NCBI RefSeq assembly: GCF_946407605.1
Contig: NZ_CAMJOS010000012.1
Span: 29,371-93,370 of the forward strand
DNA: 64,000 nucleotides
Reading direction: 5' to 3'
Source of the DNA: an uncultured Prevotella sp.
GTDB taxonomy: Bacteria; Bacteroidota; Bacteroidia; Bacteroidales; Bacteroidaceae
Part shown: positions 17,161 through 25,489 of the stretch, piece by piece
Layout: each line of letters begins with the position of its first letter
Numbering within the stretch: the first letter of the stretch is position 1
Made by a program: the position numbers and the translations under genes
Notes under the pieces: generated by a model
The model's input: only the letters and a program-made list of their open reading frames with translations
The model's database searches: none
Told to the model about the DNA's origin: nothing

Positions 17161-17919
17161 ATGAAGAACTTAATGACCAGGCGTAGCATTCGCCAATACA
17201 GTGATAAAGAAGTGAGTCCAGAACTCCTAAACCGCCTCATGACTGAGGCCAGCAGAACCCAAACAATGGGTAATCTCCAACTGTATAGCGTAGTAGTGAC
17301 ACGTTCGGCAGAGATGAAGGCAAAGCTGGCACCAGCACACTTCAACCAGCCAATGGTGACGCAGGCTCCAGTGGTGCTGACCATTTGTGCAGACTTCAAC
17401 CGCACGTCGACGTGGGCACGATGCAGGAATGCAGAGCCGGGTTACGACAATTTCCTGTCGTTCTTCAATGCGGCAACAGATGCGCTGTTGTACACACAGA
17501 CATTGTGTAACCTGATGGACGAAGAAGGATTGGGCTATTGCTACTTAGGGACGACAGTGTATCAACCACAGGCTATCATCGACCTGTTGAAATTGCCGAA
17601 ACTGACGTTCCCCGTAGCAACGCTGACCGTAGGATGGCCTGACGAAGAACCTCCCCTGTCTGACCGCCTGCCGATGGAGAGTTTTGTACACGACGAAACC
17701 TACAATGACTATCTGGCAATGGACATTGACAAGTACTACGAAGCCAAAGAGCACCTCCCGGAGAACTTGGAGTTTATGCGTATCAACAACAAAGAGACAC
17801 TGGCTCAGGTCTTCACCGACATCCGCTATACGCGAAAGGATAATGAAGCCATGAGCGAGGGACTCATCTATGCACTCAAACACCAAGGTTTCCTGCTTTG
17901 GACGGTCAGAGGATTTTAA
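17161..17919 (+). CDS. Nitroreductase family FMN oxidoreductase
   Basis: A 252-residue flavoprotein. The family signature RRSIRQYSDKEV opens the protein (residues 7-18; Arg residues bind FMN phosphate). GLGYCYLGTTVYQPQ and LPKLTFPVATLTVGWPDE fit the NfsA/FRP-like branch, which reduces nitro compounds, quinones or flavins with NAD(P)H. The start was set at ATG 17161 because the promoter lies 26 bases upstream; a longer frame from 17104 would include the promoter. It is monocistronic. The true substrate cannot be told from sequence. Confidence 0.88.
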   Translation: MKNLMTRRSIRQYSDKEVSPELLNRLMTEASRTQTMGNLQLYSVVVTRSAEMKAKLAPAHFNQPMVTQAPVVLTICADFNRTSTWARCRNAEPGYDNFLSFFNAATDALLYTQTLCNLMDEEGLGYCYLGTTVYQPQAIIDLLKLPKLTFPVATLTVGWPDEEPPLSDRLPMESFVHDETYNDYLAMDIDKYYEAKEHLPENLEFMRINNKETLAQVFTDIRYTRKDNEAMSEGLIYALKHQGFLLWTVRGF

Positions 17920-17946
17920 TCTTCCGACTCAATGGTTTTACAGCTC

Positions 17947-18069
17947 CTAGCCATACTCTAAGCATACTCTAGCCATACTCTAGCCATACTCTAGGTTGCT
18001 TCTAGGCATACTCTAGGCATACTCATTCAGTATGGGTAGAGTATAGGTAGAGTATGGCTACACTATGGG
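17947..18069. repeat. 11-bp tandem array followed by inverted copies
   Basis: Seven 11-bp units of the form CTAGCCATACT begin at 17947, 17958, 17969, 17980, 17991, 18002 and 18013. After ATTCAG (18025-18030), three units in the opposite orientation follow (TATGGGTAGAG-like, 18031-18063), so the two halves can fold into a long imperfect hairpin. Confidence 0.85.
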
Positions 18070-18178
18070 AAGTACGACTGATGTCCGATAATCATATTTA
18101 CCCTCACATATGTCACACTCAGAATGCTCTGCATGGTTTTTCCATGAATAACCCTTATCGAGAGAACGAAATTGCGGG

Positions 18179-18231
18179 TACGTGTACAAACACTTTTTTC
18201 TACGCGTACAAACAAAATTACCTACGTGTAC
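18179..18231. repeat. Three direct repeats spaced 22 bp apart
   Basis: TACGTGTACAAAC (18179), TACGCGTACAAAC (18201) and TACGTGTACTAGC (18223) recur at exact 22-bp spacing, about two helical turns. The rest of the 17920-18313 gap shows no gene; a short open frame at 18054-18257 crosses both repeat sets and is not supported. Confidence 0.7.
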
Positions 18232-18313
18232 TAGCATCCATATCGGTTCTCCAGTAGAAACGCATCGTTTTTTAGACGCTTAACGAGATTTAATCAAAAT
18301 CCTGTCCCTTTGA

Positions 18314-19501
18314 TTAATCATTATCTAAATTGTACTCAAACAAGCGTACCATGTTGTTATTATCAGGATAATACCATATATTATCCTTTTCCAGCAAGTA
18401 TGCTATTTGATTGTGCAGAAGAAAGTCATGGACCCATGCAATGAATTCACCTCCTTGACCATGATAATAATGCATTTCTTCACCATTTCTACAATAATAC
18501 ATTTCCCATGGCGCGCCTTCAATTCCTTGAGGTGCCCATAGGGCAGAAGAGAATCCTTCACAAACAATATTGCCTAATGGATCAATTAATCCATATTGTC
18601 CCTCCACTCCTATGGCAGCAAGACCATTGATAAAAAAAGAATCATCAGGTACTTTGAATGAAAAGTTCGTTAATGTCTTGTCAGAAATGTCTTTTAGTTT
18701 CGTTTCACCGTCATTTGTTACAAATAAAAGCCCAGCAATAAGCGATTCCCTTATTTGGTCATAGTTCTGATCAAAAAGTTGATATTTATCCAAAAAGAGC
18801 ATATTCCACTTGTAATCAAATCCTGTTCTTTCAGATATCTTGTCCATCCATTTAAACATTCGGGTATACTCTTTATGATGTATCTCGAATAATTCTTTAT
18901 TGCATACTTCTAAATGCTTAAATTCTTTTTCTATTCCTCCAGGAAAAACTTGATATAAGATTCCGTTTCGACAACAATAAGCAAACTCTCCATTATAATT
19001 TGAAACAAAGTCTGCATCACTATTTAGCAGAAGGCGCCCATTTAAATCAATTAGATTTTGTTTCCCATTTCTTTTCACTTTTAAATAGCCATAGGTTGAT
19101 ACAATAATATCATCGAACCAATCTTTGGACAATAACTCACCTGCATTTGTAATCACATTGTGTCTTTCGCAATACTCATTGCTATTAAAGAACTTATAAT
19201 TATTCTTCTCTAATAGTTCATCTTCATTATTATCTTCAATAAGATAAATATCAAGTGAGGTAACATAAGATATTTTCCGCACCCATTTAGAAAGAATCTC
19301 TTTGCCACACTTGTCAAGCACATTATATAAGATGTGCTTATGAGAGATTTCAGTGGAATTAACAAACTTATGGATGTCATCAACTATCTTCAGAGGAGGC
19401 TCATAAATGTGCATTAATGGATCAGAGACTAATTGCCCCATATTATCAACACACCATCCCTTATATGGGACAAAAGTTCTTTTCTTTCCGTCTATAACCA
19501 T
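18314..19501 (-). CDS. WG-repeat-like protein
   Basis: A 395-residue protein without signal peptide or clear membrane segment. Two or more stretches resemble WG/KWG beta repeats (GYLKVKRNGKQNLIDLNGRLL at about 150-170 and LAAIGVEGQYGLIDPLGNIV near 305-325), in which a strand with a Gly-x-Gly-like turn is followed by 'LID..G'. The rest is not recognised. The gene is clearly more AT-rich than the window average and stands with three other AT-rich minus-strand genes, suggesting acquired or fast-evolving material. No TAnnTTTG motif is visible in front of it. WG-repeat proteins have no general function. Confidence 0.65.
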   Translation of the reverse strand: MVIDGKKRTFVPYKGWCVDNMGQLVSDPLMHIYEPPLKIVDDIHKFVNSTEISHKHILYNVLDKCGKEILSKWVRKISYVTSLDIYLIEDNNEDELLEKNNYKFFNSNEYCERHNVITNAGELLSKDWFDDIIVSTYGYLKVKRNGKQNLIDLNGRLLLNSDADFVSNYNGEFAYCCRNGILYQVFPGGIEKEFKHLEVCNKELFEIHHKEYTRMFKWMDKISERTGFDYKWNMLFLDKYQLFDQNYDQIRESLIAGLLFVTNDGETKLKDISDKTLTNFSFKVPDDSFFINGLAAIGVEGQYGLIDPLGNIVCEGFSSALWAPQGIEGAPWEMYYCRNGEEMHYYHGQGGEFIAWVHDFLLHNQIAYLLEKDNIWYYPDNNNMVRLFEYNLDND

Positions 19502-19581
19502 ATCTTAAACTTATTATTTCTTCCAATGATAGTTTCTGAAAACAATTCGATATAGTTCCATACCTATTAATCAATTGTGAA

Positions 19582-19842
19582 TTACTGTTCTAAAGAGTTA
19601 GAGGAAACTGGATAATCACATTCGCAAGGGTAAATCTCGGAATCGTTGGAATAGAACTTTGTGCGCCCACCTTCTCGAATATAGGTTATACTACTACAAT
19701 CATTAATTGTTTCAGGATTAAACACATAATGTGAATCAACATGCCCTTTGCTATCAAAAGCAACGACTCGAAGTTTATCTGATTTGATATCACTGTCAAT
19801 ACAGATAGTACCTTTATAATCTGTAATTTGAATCTCTTTCAT
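19582..19842 (-). CDS. Small hypothetical protein
   Basis: An 86-residue protein I do not recognise. It has no signal peptide; the first half is strand-rich (MKEIQITDYKGTICI) and the C-terminal part carries a CxC pair (YPCECDYP). It lies 80 bases upstream of the WG-repeat gene on the same strand and shares its low GC. A near-match to the -7 motif (TAATATTG) lies about 15 bases ahead of the ATG. It could be a partner of the WG-repeat protein, but that is only inferred from position. Confidence 0.5.
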   Translation of the reverse strand: MKEIQITDYKGTICIDSDIKSDKLRVVAFDSKGHVDSHYVFNPETINDCSSITYIREGGRTKFYSNDSEIYPCECDYPVSSNSLEQ

Positions 19843-20009
19843 AACCTTTTTTGTGCAATATTAGACAATCTTTTTAAGATACGCAAATCCATTCACTATT
19901 ATTAAGGGATTATAGCAGTAATAATTATGATGTCCTTTCCTTTTGCTTATATTTATTTAACACATTCTTTATGCTCCTTTATGTTTTTGTTTAATTTTCC
20001 TTTAACATA

Positions 20010-21530
20010 TCAATAACGCTCATCATCTAAAGAAATATCAGAATAATCAATAAAGCCTTTTCCTTCATTTTCTTCTTCATTAATTAGCATTTGTTCGTAA
20101 CCTGACTTGTCAAAAATTCTCTTGGAGAAGTGAGGCATTTTCTCTTTGAATATGTGTATCGCATTACTTGGAACGATAATATAAGTATTAATGTCTATTG
20201 AGTATTTCCCTATATGTTTCATATATTGTGAAATCTCTATGTACTCTAGATTATAACAGCCGGCAAAAGCGAAATCACCAATATCTCTAATTGTTTCTGG
20301 CAATGTCAGTTTTTCCAAAAGACGGCAATCTTTGAACGCCTTATTACCGACAGTAATAAGATAATCTGGTATAATAACCTCACGCAACTTTATACAACCC
20401 TCGAAAACACTCTTTTCAAGTTTTGTCAAAAACTTAGGAAGCGTGATTGAAGTCAAGTTGCAACAACCGCTGAAAAGGCCATCGCCGATAGCAAGAATAG
20501 TAGAAGGTAGACATATATTATTCAGAGATGTGCAATTTTGGAAACCACCAGTCCCTATTATTAACACTCCATCGGAAAAATTGATAGATTCTAAGTGGCA
20601 ACAATTATAAAAAGCATATTCTTCAATATATTTAATCGATGGGGGTAAGATAATAGATTGTAAGGACTCTCTGCAACTGAAAGAATCAGGACCAATACAA
20701 ACTACCCCATCTTTTACTTTTATTTCTTTATCATCGGATAGACAAGATATAATTGTTTTTTTGTCATTTGAATATACTATATCCTTCTCTATGATAATTA
20801 CGTCACATTCATTAATAAATGTACATTTCTTACTTGATAGTTTTCCAAAAGGGTTACCTCTTACTACCTGAACAGAAGATGGAATAGTCAATGTTTTTAA
20901 TGATGACATCCCAGTAAATGCATTTTCACCAATGTATGTGGCAGACTGAAGGTCTACTTCGGTAAGCGAAGAGCACCCATTGAACACATTAGCTTCAATT
21001 CTTTTTATTGTGTATGGTAAAGATACTTCTAATAAACTTTCACAATTATAAAAGATACCTTCTTCTAATTCTTCTATATAACTTAAGATGTCAATATGGC
21101 GCATTTGTGAACAACAATCGAAGGAATACTTTCCTATACTTTTCAAGAAGCATGGTAAAACTATTCTCTCTATGTTAATGCAACAAGAAAAAGCATAATC
21201 TCCTATCTCAATAAGTGATTCTGGGAATACTATTGTTTTCAATGCAGTGCACTGAAAGAAAGTTCTTTTCCCAATCTTATATAAGGATTCTGGTAACACT
21301 ACCTCTTCTAATTTGTCACAAGATTCAAATGCGTTATCACATATAACAAAAGTACGAGGATTAACAATGTAATGTTTTGTATTTACACCCTTAATCAATT
21401 TGTGTTGATCATAAGTGTATACTGCACCAAACTCATCTTCCCATGTGTCCTCAAAACCAGAAGATTCGTACTTGGTTTCCATATAGGAAATCTCTTCGAA
21501 AGTAGGTATATGACCATCGTATATGTCCAT
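20010..21530 (-). CDS. BspA-like leucine-rich repeat protein (LRR_5)
   Basis: A 506-residue protein made mostly of 23-residue BspA/LRR_5 repeats of the form 'IGxxAFxxCxxLxxIxLPxSLxx', for example around residues 63-205 and 255-450. No Sec signal or C-terminal sorting domain is seen, so unlike the Tannerella adhesin BspA it may be cytoplasmic. Many Cys residues sit at the 'AFxxC' position. The middle block (about 205-260, with IIIEKDIVYSNDKKTIISC) interrupts the repeats. It is part of the AT-rich patch 18.3-22.4 kb. The binding partner is unknown. Confidence 0.85.
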   Translation of the reverse strand: MDIYDGHIPTFEEISYMETKYESSGFEDTWEDEFGAVYTYDQHKLIKGVNTKHYIVNPRTFVICDNAFESCDKLEEVVLPESLYKIGKRTFFQCTALKTIVFPESLIEIGDYAFSCCINIERIVLPCFLKSIGKYSFDCCSQMRHIDILSYIEELEEGIFYNCESLLEVSLPYTIKRIEANVFNGCSSLTEVDLQSATYIGENAFTGMSSLKTLTIPSSVQVVRGNPFGKLSSKKCTFINECDVIIIEKDIVYSNDKKTIISCLSDDKEIKVKDGVVCIGPDSFSCRESLQSIILPPSIKYIEEYAFYNCCHLESINFSDGVLIIGTGGFQNCTSLNNICLPSTILAIGDGLFSGCCNLTSITLPKFLTKLEKSVFEGCIKLREVIIPDYLITVGNKAFKDCRLLEKLTLPETIRDIGDFAFAGCYNLEYIEISQYMKHIGKYSIDINTYIIVPSNAIHIFKEKMPHFSKRIFDKSGYEQMLINEEENEGKGFIDYSDISLDDERY

Positions 21531-21555
21531 ATCAAAACAATTAAAGGTTTGTGTA

Positions 21556-21630
21556 TTACGCTTTCTTCGACGATACTAATAAATCCTTCACATCCACATC
21601 AAGGTGGCGTGCTGTCTCGTGGTAGCAATC
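21556..21630 (-). pseudogene. Possible C-terminal scrap of an XRE-type HTH regulator
   Basis: Read on the minus strand, an open stretch ends TAA and encodes YHETARHLDVDVKDLLVSSK-A, which resembles the last helix and tail of many Bacteroidota XRE regulators ('IAxxLDVDVKDLLxSxK'). No start or HTH core remains upstream; the frame runs into the end of the lipoprotein gene. It may be the relic of a deleted regulator gene. Confidence 0.3.
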
Positions 21631-21654
21631 AGGGGTTCATTTTATCCCCTGATT
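21627..21654 (-). terminator. Hairpin at the end of the lipoprotein gene
   Basis: AATCAGGGG (21627-21635) and CCCCTGATT (21646-21654) form a 9-bp stem that overlaps the stop codon region of the minus-strand lipoprotein gene. No T-tract follows, so termination is uncertain. Confidence 0.45.
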
Positions 21655-22362
21655 ATTTAAATCTAACGACTTAATATTTCTACCATTTTCATCAAATACC
21701 GATAACAATGTATGTCTACCTCCCAATGGCACGCCTTCTTCGTCAAGCGCCTCATTGTATTTGTATGACTGCATGATGGCATAGCCTTCCTCCATAGTAA
21801 AACCAACAAGGCCACCATTTGTGGGAAGGAACAATACACTCTTATCATCCAAGTCAATAATATATGACAAAGAGTTACGCATATCAAATACGCCACTAAT
21901 TATCACCTTCTTGGCATAGGGGAATAAACGGGCCTCGTAAATAGCATGGATATCTGATATCTTACACTTTTCAGATTTATCTCCAGCTGGCATAACCCAA
22001 CTATATTGCTTTGGCTCTGTGGTAGTAAGTAGCTTTGATAGCTGTTTGGTCTTATTATCAAATACGTACAATGAACTTATGAAAGCATCTTCATCATATT
22101 CTGCCTTCTTATCATGATTAAGAAAAACCAGATAATCGTCGTTGTAATCTTCCAGCTTTGCAGTTTGAGGAAGACCTATCTGATATAGAGAGTCAAGTGA
22201 CAATTGGGACAATTCGTTACCAGCAATATCACCAGCATTCGTTTTGTCTATCGTTTCTTTATGGACTTTTATATTGCGGTTTTCACAAGCCACGAATCCA
22301 AGTGAAAACAGCAAGAGACCCAATAACACGATTAGTGAAAATTTAATTCTAACCATATGCAT
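21637..22362 (-). CDS. Hypothetical lipoprotein
   Basis: A 241-residue protein with a lipoprotein signal: basic start, hydrophobic core LIVLLGLLLFSLGF, lipobox FVAC with Cys at about residue 27. The mature part is not recognised. It is strand-rich, with YLVFLNHDKKAEYD and 'LYVFDNKTKQLSKLL' resembling a blade of a propeller-type '6-bladed' family common in Bacteroides lipoproteins. Two start codons are possible (22362 or 22356). It has its own promoter motif and lies at the edge of the AT-rich patch. Confidence 0.6.
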   Translation of the reverse strand: MHMVRIKFSLIVLLGLLLFSLGFVACENRNIKVHKETIDKTNAGDIAGNELSQLSLDSLYQIGLPQTAKLEDYNDDYLVFLNHDKKAEYDEDAFISSLYVFDNKTKQLSKLLTTTEPKQYSWVMPAGDKSEKCKISDIHAIYEARLFPYAKKVIISGVFDMRNSLSYIIDLDDKSVLFLPTNGGLVGFTMEEGYAIMQSYKYNEALDEEGVPLGGRHTLLSVFDENGRNIKSLDLNNQGIK

Positions 22363-22399
22363 AGATTTATAAGGTGACTAAATATAAGTTCTTCGTGTG

Positions 22400-22407
22400 C
22401 AAATATA
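22400..22407 (-). promoter_or_regulatory. -7 promoter of the hypothetical lipoprotein gene
   Basis: TATATTTG followed by C on the minus strand matches TAnnTTTG, 38 bases before the start. Confidence 0.55.
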
Positions 22408-22508
22408 TGAATTATAATTTGTTTTTCCAAACAAACTACAAAAAAAGCGTCAATTAAAGGTTATTTTTAATAATCATGGGGTCTGCTAATCATGGCGGAT
22501 TGAATTAT

Positions 22509-22542
22509 GGGGCCAGAGATAGTGATTATATTCTCTGGTCCC
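22509..22542. repeat. Imperfect inverted repeat
   Basis: GGGGCCAGAGA (22509-22519) pairs with TCTCTGGTCCC (22532-22542), with one G-U type pair. It lies just beyond the terminator at 22543-22581 as seen from the M23 peptidase gene. Confidence 0.6.
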
Positions 22543-22581
22543 AAAAACAATCCCTTTCCTCCGTGTGGGGGAAAGGGATTG
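22543..22581 (-). terminator. Intrinsic terminator of the M23 peptidase gene
   Basis: On the minus strand a 15-bp stem (22548-22562 with 22567-22581, one wobble pair, 4-base loop) is followed by TTTTT. It lies 56 bases past the peptidase stop codon. Confidence 0.85.
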
Positions 22582-22636
22582 AGAAAAGTTATATCATCCT
22601 AAACCAGATGGCCAACGATAAGTTTGGCGATTGGTA

Positions 22637-23581
22637 TTAGTTGTATTTCAGAATCTGGCCGACACGCAGGGTGACGTTCTTCTTGATGCCGTTGAGGCTG
22701 CAGAGAGCATTGACAGAGGTGCGATGCTTGCGAGCGATGGCAGAGAGGGTCTCGCCCTTCTGTACCTTGTGATAGCGCACGCTGCTGCTGGTCTGCTTCT
22801 TGCTGCTCTTGCTGCTGGCCATGTTGGCCTCGAGGTCATCACCACCGCGATATACACCACCAGTACCACGCAGACGGGTGGCCTGTGCCGATTCCTGATT
22901 ATAGGTAGAGCGACGGAACATCCACTGGTCGCCCACAACGTCCTGATTCTTGAAGTCGAACATCAGGGCTGGGTTGAGGGCCACGCCGCAGAGACGGGTC
23001 TCGAAATGCAGGTGTGAGCCAGTGCTCTTACCTGTGTTACCACCAAGGGCGATGGGGTCGCCGGCTTTTACTTCCTGATTTTCCTGTACGAGCCACTTTG
23101 ACAGGTGACCATAGATGGTCTCCAGACCGTTGGTGTGACGTATGACGACATACATACCATAGCCTTTGCGCAGACCTTCACTTCTCACGATGCGTACCTT
23201 ACCAGGGAAGGCAGCACGGATGGTGTCGCCAATGTAGACCTTGATGTCGAGGCCTTTGTGCTGGCGCTTCCAACGTGCACCGAAGTTTGATGTGATGACA
23301 CGGCTGGTGGTGGGCATGCAGAAGTCGCGCAGGTTCACAAGGAACGAGTCGGGCAGGGTAGTCTCCTGATGTGCATACTTATTGTTCCAGTCGTTATAGA
23401 GGTCGGCCGCGGGCGATTCCCATACTTCGTTTTCCAACAGGCGCTGCAAAGCGATGGAGTCGATGGCTTTCATTTTGCGGTCGATGGGTGCCTGATTGGC
23501 GAGAATATCCTGACCGGCTGCAGGAAGAACTGCGATGGAAGCCAATGCCACGAGGGCGAATTTCTTGATTGTCTTTAACAT
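22637..23581 (-). CDS. M23 peptidase with C-terminal LysM domain
   Basis: A 314-residue exported murein hydrolase or hydrolase activator. The start is ATG 23581 (MLKTIKKFALVALASIAVLP; ATG 23590 is also possible), giving a signal peptide cleaved after PAAGQ. The LytM/M23 fold carries the zinc-binding HKGLDIKV and SHLHFET motifs and YGHLSKW. A LysM domain (about 268-312: YHKVQKGETLSAIARKH...GQILKY) at the C-terminus should bind peptidoglycan. The order M23 then LysM is the reverse of NlpD-type proteins. The promoter lies at 23624 and a strong terminator follows. Confidence 0.93.
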   Translation of the reverse strand: MLKTIKKFALVALASIAVLPAAGQDILANQAPIDRKMKAIDSIALQRLLENEVWESPAADLYNDWNNKYAHQETTLPDSFLVNLRDFCMPTTSRVITSNFGARWKRQHKGLDIKVYIGDTIRAAFPGKVRIVRSEGLRKGYGMYVVIRHTNGLETIYGHLSKWLVQENQEVKAGDPIALGGNTGKSTGSHLHFETRLCGVALNPALMFDFKNQDVVGDQWMFRRSTYNQESAQATRLRGTGGVYRGGDDLEANMASSKSSKKQTSSSVRYHKVQKGETLSAIARKHRTSVNALCSLNGIKKNVTLRVGQILKYN

Positions 23582-23623
23582 TATCCTCATTAAGTTTGTT
23601 AGTCGATTATAAAAAAATCGTTG

Positions 23624-23631
23624 CAAAGGTA
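23624..23631 (-). promoter_or_regulatory. -7 promoter of the M23 peptidase gene
   Basis: TACCTTTG followed by C on the minus strand matches TAnnTTTG, 42 bases before ATG 23581. Confidence 0.6.
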
Positions 23632-23704
23632 CAAAAAATATCTGATTGACAGCACTTTTCGCAAATCTTTTGGGGACTTTTAACATAAAAGTCGCATTTT
23701 TACA

Positions 23705-24733
23705 CTATTTCTTCATCCTGATGTGCCCTTTTTCGTCGATAATGGCCTGACTGTGAGGTATGTCGCTCTCGCTAAGCATCTTAAGTTGGCGGATGACGCT
23801 ACCTGTCTTGTCATGGCGGGGGCCTATGCCTCGCGTCTGAATCATTGGATGTACGTCGCCCTTGATGAAGGCTCCGTCATCACCAATGGTAACCACCATG
23901 AGTGGCGCATGGCCGGAGATGCCTGTGAGGTTGACGTTATAGGGTGTGCAGAAGTTTCCGAGACTATAGGCGATGAAGCGGTTGTTGTAGACCTCTACGG
24001 CTCGCATGACGTGTGGTCCGTGGCCATAGACGATATCGGCACCGTGGTCTATACAGAAGTGTGCCAGTTGGCGTAAGGATCCTCGGTTCTCGCCAAGGAA
24101 GGTCTCTGAGCCTTGTGGCAGATGGCATTTGTCGCGTCCCTCGGCACCACCGTGGAACGATACGATGACGATGTCGCAGCGGCTCACCAGATCGTCGACA
24201 ATATTGCCCACGCGCTCTAAGTTCAAGTGCTTGATAGTGTAGGAGTTATGACCAAAGGCGCACAGCCCGATCTTCTTGCCCTTGCGCTCGATGACGGCGC
24301 TCTCGATGCGGCCTTCGATGCCCGAGTAGAGGATACCCTGCTCTTTGAGACAACGCTCGGTGGACTCGATGCCTTCGAGGCCGAAGTCGTTGGCGTGGTT
24401 GTTGGCCATGCTCAGAAAGTCGAAGCCAACGTCCTTCAGATGGTGGGCATAGGATGTGGGGGTACGGAAGGCATAGCTGTTCTTGCCAGTGCCCTTGGTA
24501 CTCTTGCCGCCGTCGCAGAGTGTGCCTTCGAGGTTGCCCACGGCGAGGTCGGCCTTGAGCAGTAAATCCTTGGCATCGACGAAGAGGTCGTTGCCATTGT
24601 TGGCAGGCAGCATCTGCGATGGGAAGGTGGTACCCATCATAATATCGCCCACCATGGCGATGGTGAGCGTATCGGCGTGGGCAGGCATGATGCTTGCAAC
24701 CACGAAAAGAATCGATGTGAATAGGGATTTCAT
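23705..24733 (-). CDS. CapA family metallophosphatase-like protein
   Basis: A 342-residue exported protein of the CapA/PgsA (poly-gamma-glutamate biosynthesis) calcineurin-like family. A signal peptide (ILFVVASIMPAHA) precedes the motif TIAMVGDIMMGT. Further family motifs are NLEGTLCD, FLSMANNHANDFG, VSFHGGAE and YGHGPHVMRAVE. In Bacillus, CapA exports or modifies poly-glutamate; in Bacteroidota without CapBC the role is unclear. It lies 18 bases after the NlpC/P60 gene and is probably cotranscribed with it, which suggests an envelope role. Confidence 0.88.
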   Translation of the reverse strand: MKSLFTSILFVVASIMPAHADTLTIAMVGDIMMGTTFPSQMLPANNGNDLFVDAKDLLLKADLAVGNLEGTLCDGGKSTKGTGKNSYAFRTPTSYAHHLKDVGFDFLSMANNHANDFGLEGIESTERCLKEQGILYSGIEGRIESAVIERKGKKIGLCAFGHNSYTIKHLNLERVGNIVDDLVSRCDIVIVSFHGGAEGRDKCHLPQGSETFLGENRGSLRQLAHFCIDHGADIVYGHGPHVMRAVEVYNNRFIAYSLGNFCTPYNVNLTGISGHAPLMVVTIGDDGAFIKGDVHPMIQTRGIGPRHDKTGSVIRQLKMLSESDIPHSQAIIDEKGHIRMKK

Positions 24734-24751
24734 AGGCTTGGTGTTTACTGC

Positions 24752-25363
24752 TTACTGCACTCGGCGTGCTCCAACGTAACGGCGGGTATAGTTAGGCTCG
24801 CTGCTCTTGCTGATTTTCACGCCTGCCTTGGTGCTGGCATGAATGAATGTAAACACCTCGCTTACTGGGTCGTAGTCGATGACGATGCCCACATGGCCCA
24901 CACCCTTTCTTGATCCCGGGCTGGTGAAGAATACCAGGTCGCCAGGCTGCAGCTCGCTGCGCTTGATGGGTTTATTGCGGGCATATTGGTCGCGCGAAGA
25001 AGCACCAATGTTCATGTTGCTCTGCTTATAGACATAGCTGGTGAAACCCGAGCAGTCGAAGGTGTTAGGCCCCTTGCTGCCATAACGATAGCGGGCGCCG
25101 ATGTGCTTGTAGGCCTCGGTCACCAGATTGTCGATGAGTACCTGGTCGTAGTTGTAGTTCTCGCCGGCATAGAGGAAATCGAAGTTTTCAATTTCCTCTT
25201 CATCCTCCTCCTCACCGAGCTCAAACACCTCTTCGGCCTCTGTTTCTTCAGAGGCTATCTCTTCGGTTGCGGGAGCTTCGGATACGGTTTCTGCGCTCTG
25301 GCCGAAGCACGTGCTGGCAGACGCAAAAAGGAACATGATGGAACTGAAAACAACTTTTATCAT
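24752..25363 (-). CDS. NlpC/P60 family peptidase
   Basis: A 203-residue exported cysteine peptidase (C40) that probably cuts peptidoglycan stem peptides. After a signal peptide (cleavage near CFGQS) comes an acidic, Glu/Ala-rich linker (about 22-60), then the catalytic domain with Cys in NTFDCSGFTSYV, His in VGHVGIVI and the third polar residue in FIHASTKAG. RSELQPGDLVFF is the usual family motif. It has its own promoter and probably leads an operon with the CapA-like gene. Confidence 0.93.
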   Translation of the reverse strand: MIKVVFSSIMFLFASASTCFGQSAETVSEAPATEEIASEETEAEEVFELGEEEDEEEIENFDFLYAGENYNYDQVLIDNLVTEAYKHIGARYRYGSKGPNTFDCSGFTSYVYKQSNMNIGASSRDQYARNKPIKRSELQPGDLVFFTSPGSRKGVGHVGIVIDYDPVSEVFTFIHASTKAGVKISKSSEPNYTRRYVGARRVQ

Positions 25364-25398
25364 CTCACTCGTTTTGGGTTGTGGTTTGGTTTTGAGTG

Positions 25399-25406
25399 CA
25401 AAGATA
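25399..25406 (-). promoter_or_regulatory. -7 promoter of the NlpC/P60-CapA operon
   Basis: TATCTTTG followed by C on the minus strand matches TAnnTTTG, 36 bases before the ATG. Confidence 0.65.
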
Positions 25407-25450
25407 ACACATATTTATGAGAAAACGTACAACTTATACCAATAATTAAT

Positions 25451-25475
25451 AAGACTTAACATCTTTTTAAGTCTT
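25451..25475 (-). terminator. Probable weak terminator after recG
   Basis: AAGACTTAA (25451-25459) and TTAAGTCTT (25467-25475) form a 9-bp AT-rich stem just past the recG stop, followed on the minus strand by an AT-rich tract. Confidence 0.5.
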
Positions 25476-25489
25476 TGAAGATGAAGAAA

